Source: a methanogenic archaeon ISO4-H5 (lineage in GTDB: Archaea > Thermoplasmatota > Thermoplasmata > Methanomassiliicoccales > Methanomethylophilaceae). From it: a stretch of DNA of 64,000 nt. A program made the position numbers and the translations under genes. Where the stretch lies: the NCBI GenBank assembly GCA_001560915.1, contig CP014214.1:124001-188000 (forward strand), read 5' to 3'. The notes under the pieces were generated by a model that was given only the letters and a program-made list of their open reading frames with translations, did not search any database and was not told the DNA's origin. The stretch's first letter is position 1; every line of letters begins with the position of its first letter. This document shows positions 62,243 to 64,000 of the stretch, piece after piece.

Positions 62243-63126
62243 GGGTCTACCCCCGCAGTGGTGTAGAGCGTGGTTATGAGTGCGATGAAGGCATCGGCGT
62301 TTTCCTTGGTGATGGTGAACGAGTCCTCTCCGTGTTTGAGGGTGAGCCCGTCCTCTCCGACCGCTTCTGTCAGCAGGGCGACAGCGGACTTGTCTCCGGC
62401 ACCGGCTGCATTGATGGTCAGACCGGTCTTTCCTCCGCCCTCATCGGTGATTTTCACACTGATGGATGCTCCGTTGGCATCGAGGGTGAAATCAGTCATT
62501 CCGGATTCGGTAAGCTTCTCGGTGACTCCGTCGATGAGTTCATTCGCGGAACCGTCCATGACGACCTTCACCTTTGCGGAACGGTCTCCATCTCCGGCAC
62601 CCTTCTCAGGCATACCGACACCCGTGGCCACGGTCATGGTCTGTTTGATGTTCATTCCGAGGTCGACAAGATACACTCCGTACCATTCCATGTACTTGAA
62701 ACCGAATGAAAGAACAAGGGGAACGGTGATGTTTCCTTCCGCGTCTGTGCCGTTGACGGCATAGGCCAGGAGGGCATAGGTCGGTATGATCGACGTGGTA
62801 TTGATCACCGTCGTATCTTTGGCCTTTATCGCACCTATATCGGCGTGGGCGATCTCTGTCCGCATGTTCTTCTCCCCGATGAAGACGTCGATGTAGACTC
62901 CTTCGAGGTTTTGGGGGAGTTTCGTGGCGACAGCTCCGCTCACGGTTATTTTCATGTTCATTCCGTCGTCGATGGATTCGGTGTTCACTGCAAAATCATC
63001 AGTGACACTGAATAGATCATTCATGTTGTGCACATCGGTAGGCACTGCAGCGGCCACTGCGGTGTAGGTGAAGTACACAACGATCGCGACGACGGCAATT
63101 TGAGCAACCAATTTACCTGCGTTCAC
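62239..63126 (-). CDS. Membrane-anchored extracytoplasmic protein of unknown function, 295 aa
   Basis: GTG start at 63126 with a TATA (ACTATATAAC, about 63158-63167) some 30 bases upstream. One N-terminal membrane segment (AQIAVVAIVVYFTYTAVAAAV), then a largely beta, glycine/threonine-rich external part of about 265 residues with N-x-T/S sites (VINTTSI, AVNGTDAEGNITV). Recurrent amphipathic strands (MNMKITVSGAVATKLP; AKVKVVMDGSANELIDG; GASISVKITDEGG) suggest repeated lipid- or ligand-binding folds. Coupled with the downstream four-helix membrane protein. Not recognised. Confidence 0.65.
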   Translation of the reverse strand: MNAGKLVAQIAVVAIVVYFTYTAVAAAVPTDVHNMNDLFSVTDDFAVNTESIDDGMNMKITVSGAVATKLPQNLEGVYIDVFIGEKNMRTEIAHADIGAIKAKDTTVINTTSIIPTYALLAYAVNGTDAEGNITVPLVLSFGFKYMEWYGVYLVDLGMNIKQTMTVATGVGMPEKGAGDGDRSAKVKVVMDGSANELIDGVTEKLTESGMTDFTLDANGASISVKITDEGGGKTGLTINAAGAGDKSAVALLTEAVGEDGLTLKHGEDSFTITKENADAFIALITTLYTTAGVDP

Positions 63127-63182
63127 GGGTAATCACGAATTTGTTATCAAATTGTAGTTATATAGTATTGCGCGCACGCGCC

Positions 63183-63380
63183 TCAGAATATAATGCCCAA
63201 TGCGAGTATAACAGCGACCCCAATCAGTGCCGCCGCACTCCAGAACAGGTCCTTGTACTTCTCCTTGCGGATCACGGCCTGGTCCTTGTGATAGCATTCC
63301 ACCGAGCAGTAGGCCTGGTCGGAGGGGACGCAGTCGCCGCAGTAGCGGCAGTGGTCGTGGTCTGACACTTCAGGACACAT
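63183..63380 (-). CDS. Small zinc-ribbon membrane protein (DUF2116-like)
   Basis: 65 residues from the ATG at 63380, preferred because the TATA at 63402-63410 would start transcription near 63382; ATGs at 63392 and a GTG further up lie before it. Two cysteine pairs in CRYCGDCVPSDQAYCSVEC form a zinc ribbon, followed by one C-terminal membrane helix (FWSAAALIGVAVILALGII). Typical of small archaeal DUF2116 proteins; role unknown. Confidence 0.75.
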   Translation of the reverse strand: MCPEVSDHDHCRYCGDCVPSDQAYCSVECYHKDQAVIRKEKYKDLFWSAAALIGVAVILALGIIF

Positions 63381-63401
63381 GTAAAAATCCATGGCGGTTC
63401 C

Positions 63402-63410
63402 CTTATAAAT
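63402..63410. promoter_or_regulatory. Shared divergent TATA element
   Basis: CTTATAAAT lies between the small zinc-ribbon gene and the E1-like gene. Read either way it sits 25 bases from a plausible start: 63382 on the minus strand and 63431 on the plus strand. Confidence 0.5.
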
Positions 63411-63440
63411 CATCTCTCCGAGTTTTCAACAGGTATCCGA

Positions 63441-64000
63441 ATGCCGAAAGACGAAAGGTTCGACCGCATGGAACGCACTGAGTGGATCGACATGTCCCGC
63501 ATCCACGGGACCCAGGTCTTCGTAGCTGGTGCGGGTGCCCTCGGCAACGAGGTCGTGAAGAACCTCGTCCTGGCGGGTTTCCGCGACATCACCGTGGCCG
63601 ACCCCGATACTGTGGAGAGGAGCAACCTCAGCCGCTGTGTCCTTTTCAGGGAGGAATCGGTAGGGAGGAACAAGGCGGAGGTCATCGCCGAGACCGCCGC
63701 CGAACTGTATCCCGGATGCAGGATAACACCCATTCCTGACGTCATGCAGAGAACTGATCTGTCCCGCTTCGGAGTCCTCATCGGATGCCTCGATAGCATA
63801 AGTGCCAGACTGCATCTGAACGCCCATGCGAGGTTCTTCGGAATACCCTATGTGGACGGTGCCACCGATGGTTTCCGCGGCAAGATGCAGACAGTCTTCC
63901 CGAAAGGGCCGTGTCTCGAGTGCGGGATGAACACCACGCATCTCGATGCGCTGCACAGGACCTTTTCGTGCATTCCGGGGGAGACTGTCAAGGACCCGGT
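63441..64000 (+). CDS. E1-like (ThiF/MoeB/UBA) adenylyltransferase, 5' part
   Basis: 186 residues before the window ends. The nucleotide-binding FVAGAGALGNEVVKNL, the acidic residue in VADPDTVE, the arginine-finger motif RSNLSRCVLF and the catalytic-region IGCLDSISAR are intact. CLEC begins a zinc pair (usually C-x2-C twice). The N-terminal helix with RMERTEWIDMSRIHGTQ resembles archaeal UbaA and eukaryotic UBA-type E1 enzymes. Activates ubiquitin-like or sulfur-carrier proteins. The catalytic cysteine and C-terminal domain lie outside the window. Confidence 0.88.
   Translation, partial: MPKDERFDRMERTEWIDMSRIHGTQVFVAGAGALGNEVVKNLVLAGFRDITVADPDTVERSNLSRCVLFREESVGRNKAEVIAETAAELYPGCRITPIPDVMQRTDLSRFGVLIGCLDSISARLHLNAHARFFGIPYVDGATDGFRGKMQTVFPKGPCLECGMNTTHLDALHRTFSCIPGETVKDP

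Overview
The window is a gene-dense piece of an archaeal chromosome with roughly 55% GC by impression. It carries archaeal or eukaryote-like information genes (ribosomal proteins S15, L15e and L21e, RNA polymerase subunit Rpb4/RpoF, aIF1A, family-B DNA polymerase, Kae1, Pus10, fibrillarin-like FlpA, RIO1, KH/Pno1), TATA-box promoters and often leaderless or nearly leaderless starts. The 5S rRNA gene stands alone, as in Thermoplasmata. All 65 coding regions whose stop is visible end in TGA or TAA and none in TAG. This, with the gene content, suggests a Methanomassiliicoccales (Methanomethylophilaceae-like) methanogen of the kind that decodes UAG as pyrrolysine. The placement is an inference; no pyl, mcr or methyltransferase operon lies in the window.

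Layout: 1-1755 proline synthesis (proA end, proB). 1756-6509 a probable corrinoid or iron-chelate uptake locus: a B12-binding-like protein and ABC ATPase on the minus strand, divergent from a dockerin-bearing binding protein, a permease and a SAM methyltransferase. 6553-13072: tRNA-Val, Kae1, DHH nuclease, S15, Nudix, FlpA, a fused phosphatase/NAD kinase and a JAMM protease. 13088-18511: a phosphohexomutase that has lost its catalytic motifs, tRNA-Leu, RarA, a TauE/DUF1634 pair and a ThiI-like protein without its PP-loop. 18614-28029: a long minus-strand translation and replication cluster (aIF1A, RIO1, KH, Pus10, L21e, RpoF, DUF655, KsgA, YchF, PolB, L15e). 28208-34641: tRNA-Glu, several small enzymes, archease, aspartate dehydrogenase, an M24 peptidase and glutamate dehydrogenase.

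35888-44254 holds two matching 1409-bp insertion sequences in direct orientation, each with its own 9-bp target duplication. They bracket the 5S rRNA gene, a zinc-ribbon gene, a cyclophilin-like gene and ilvC, followed by two tandem acetolactate synthase genes. Both insertions sit only a few bases upstream of a TATA box (5S rRNA and ilvC). 44435-46693 is gap-pgk. 47641-53641 is a lysine operon of the diaminopimelate-aminotransferase type (lrp-like, dapA, lysC, lysA, dapF, dapL). 53788-63413 contains an MscS channel with a secreted domain, an A24 prepilin peptidase, amrS, thiL, a larA / hdrD-like / folP operon and membrane proteins of unknown role. The window ends inside an E1-like ubiquitin/ThiF adenylyltransferase.

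No CRISPR array, prophage or obvious defence island was seen. The most unusual items are the promoter-adjacent insertion pattern, the two motif-less paralogues of well-known enzymes (phosphohexomutase and ThiI), the corrinoid-protein-like gene in the uptake locus, the complete avoidance of TAG stops, and two genes with no canonical start codon.
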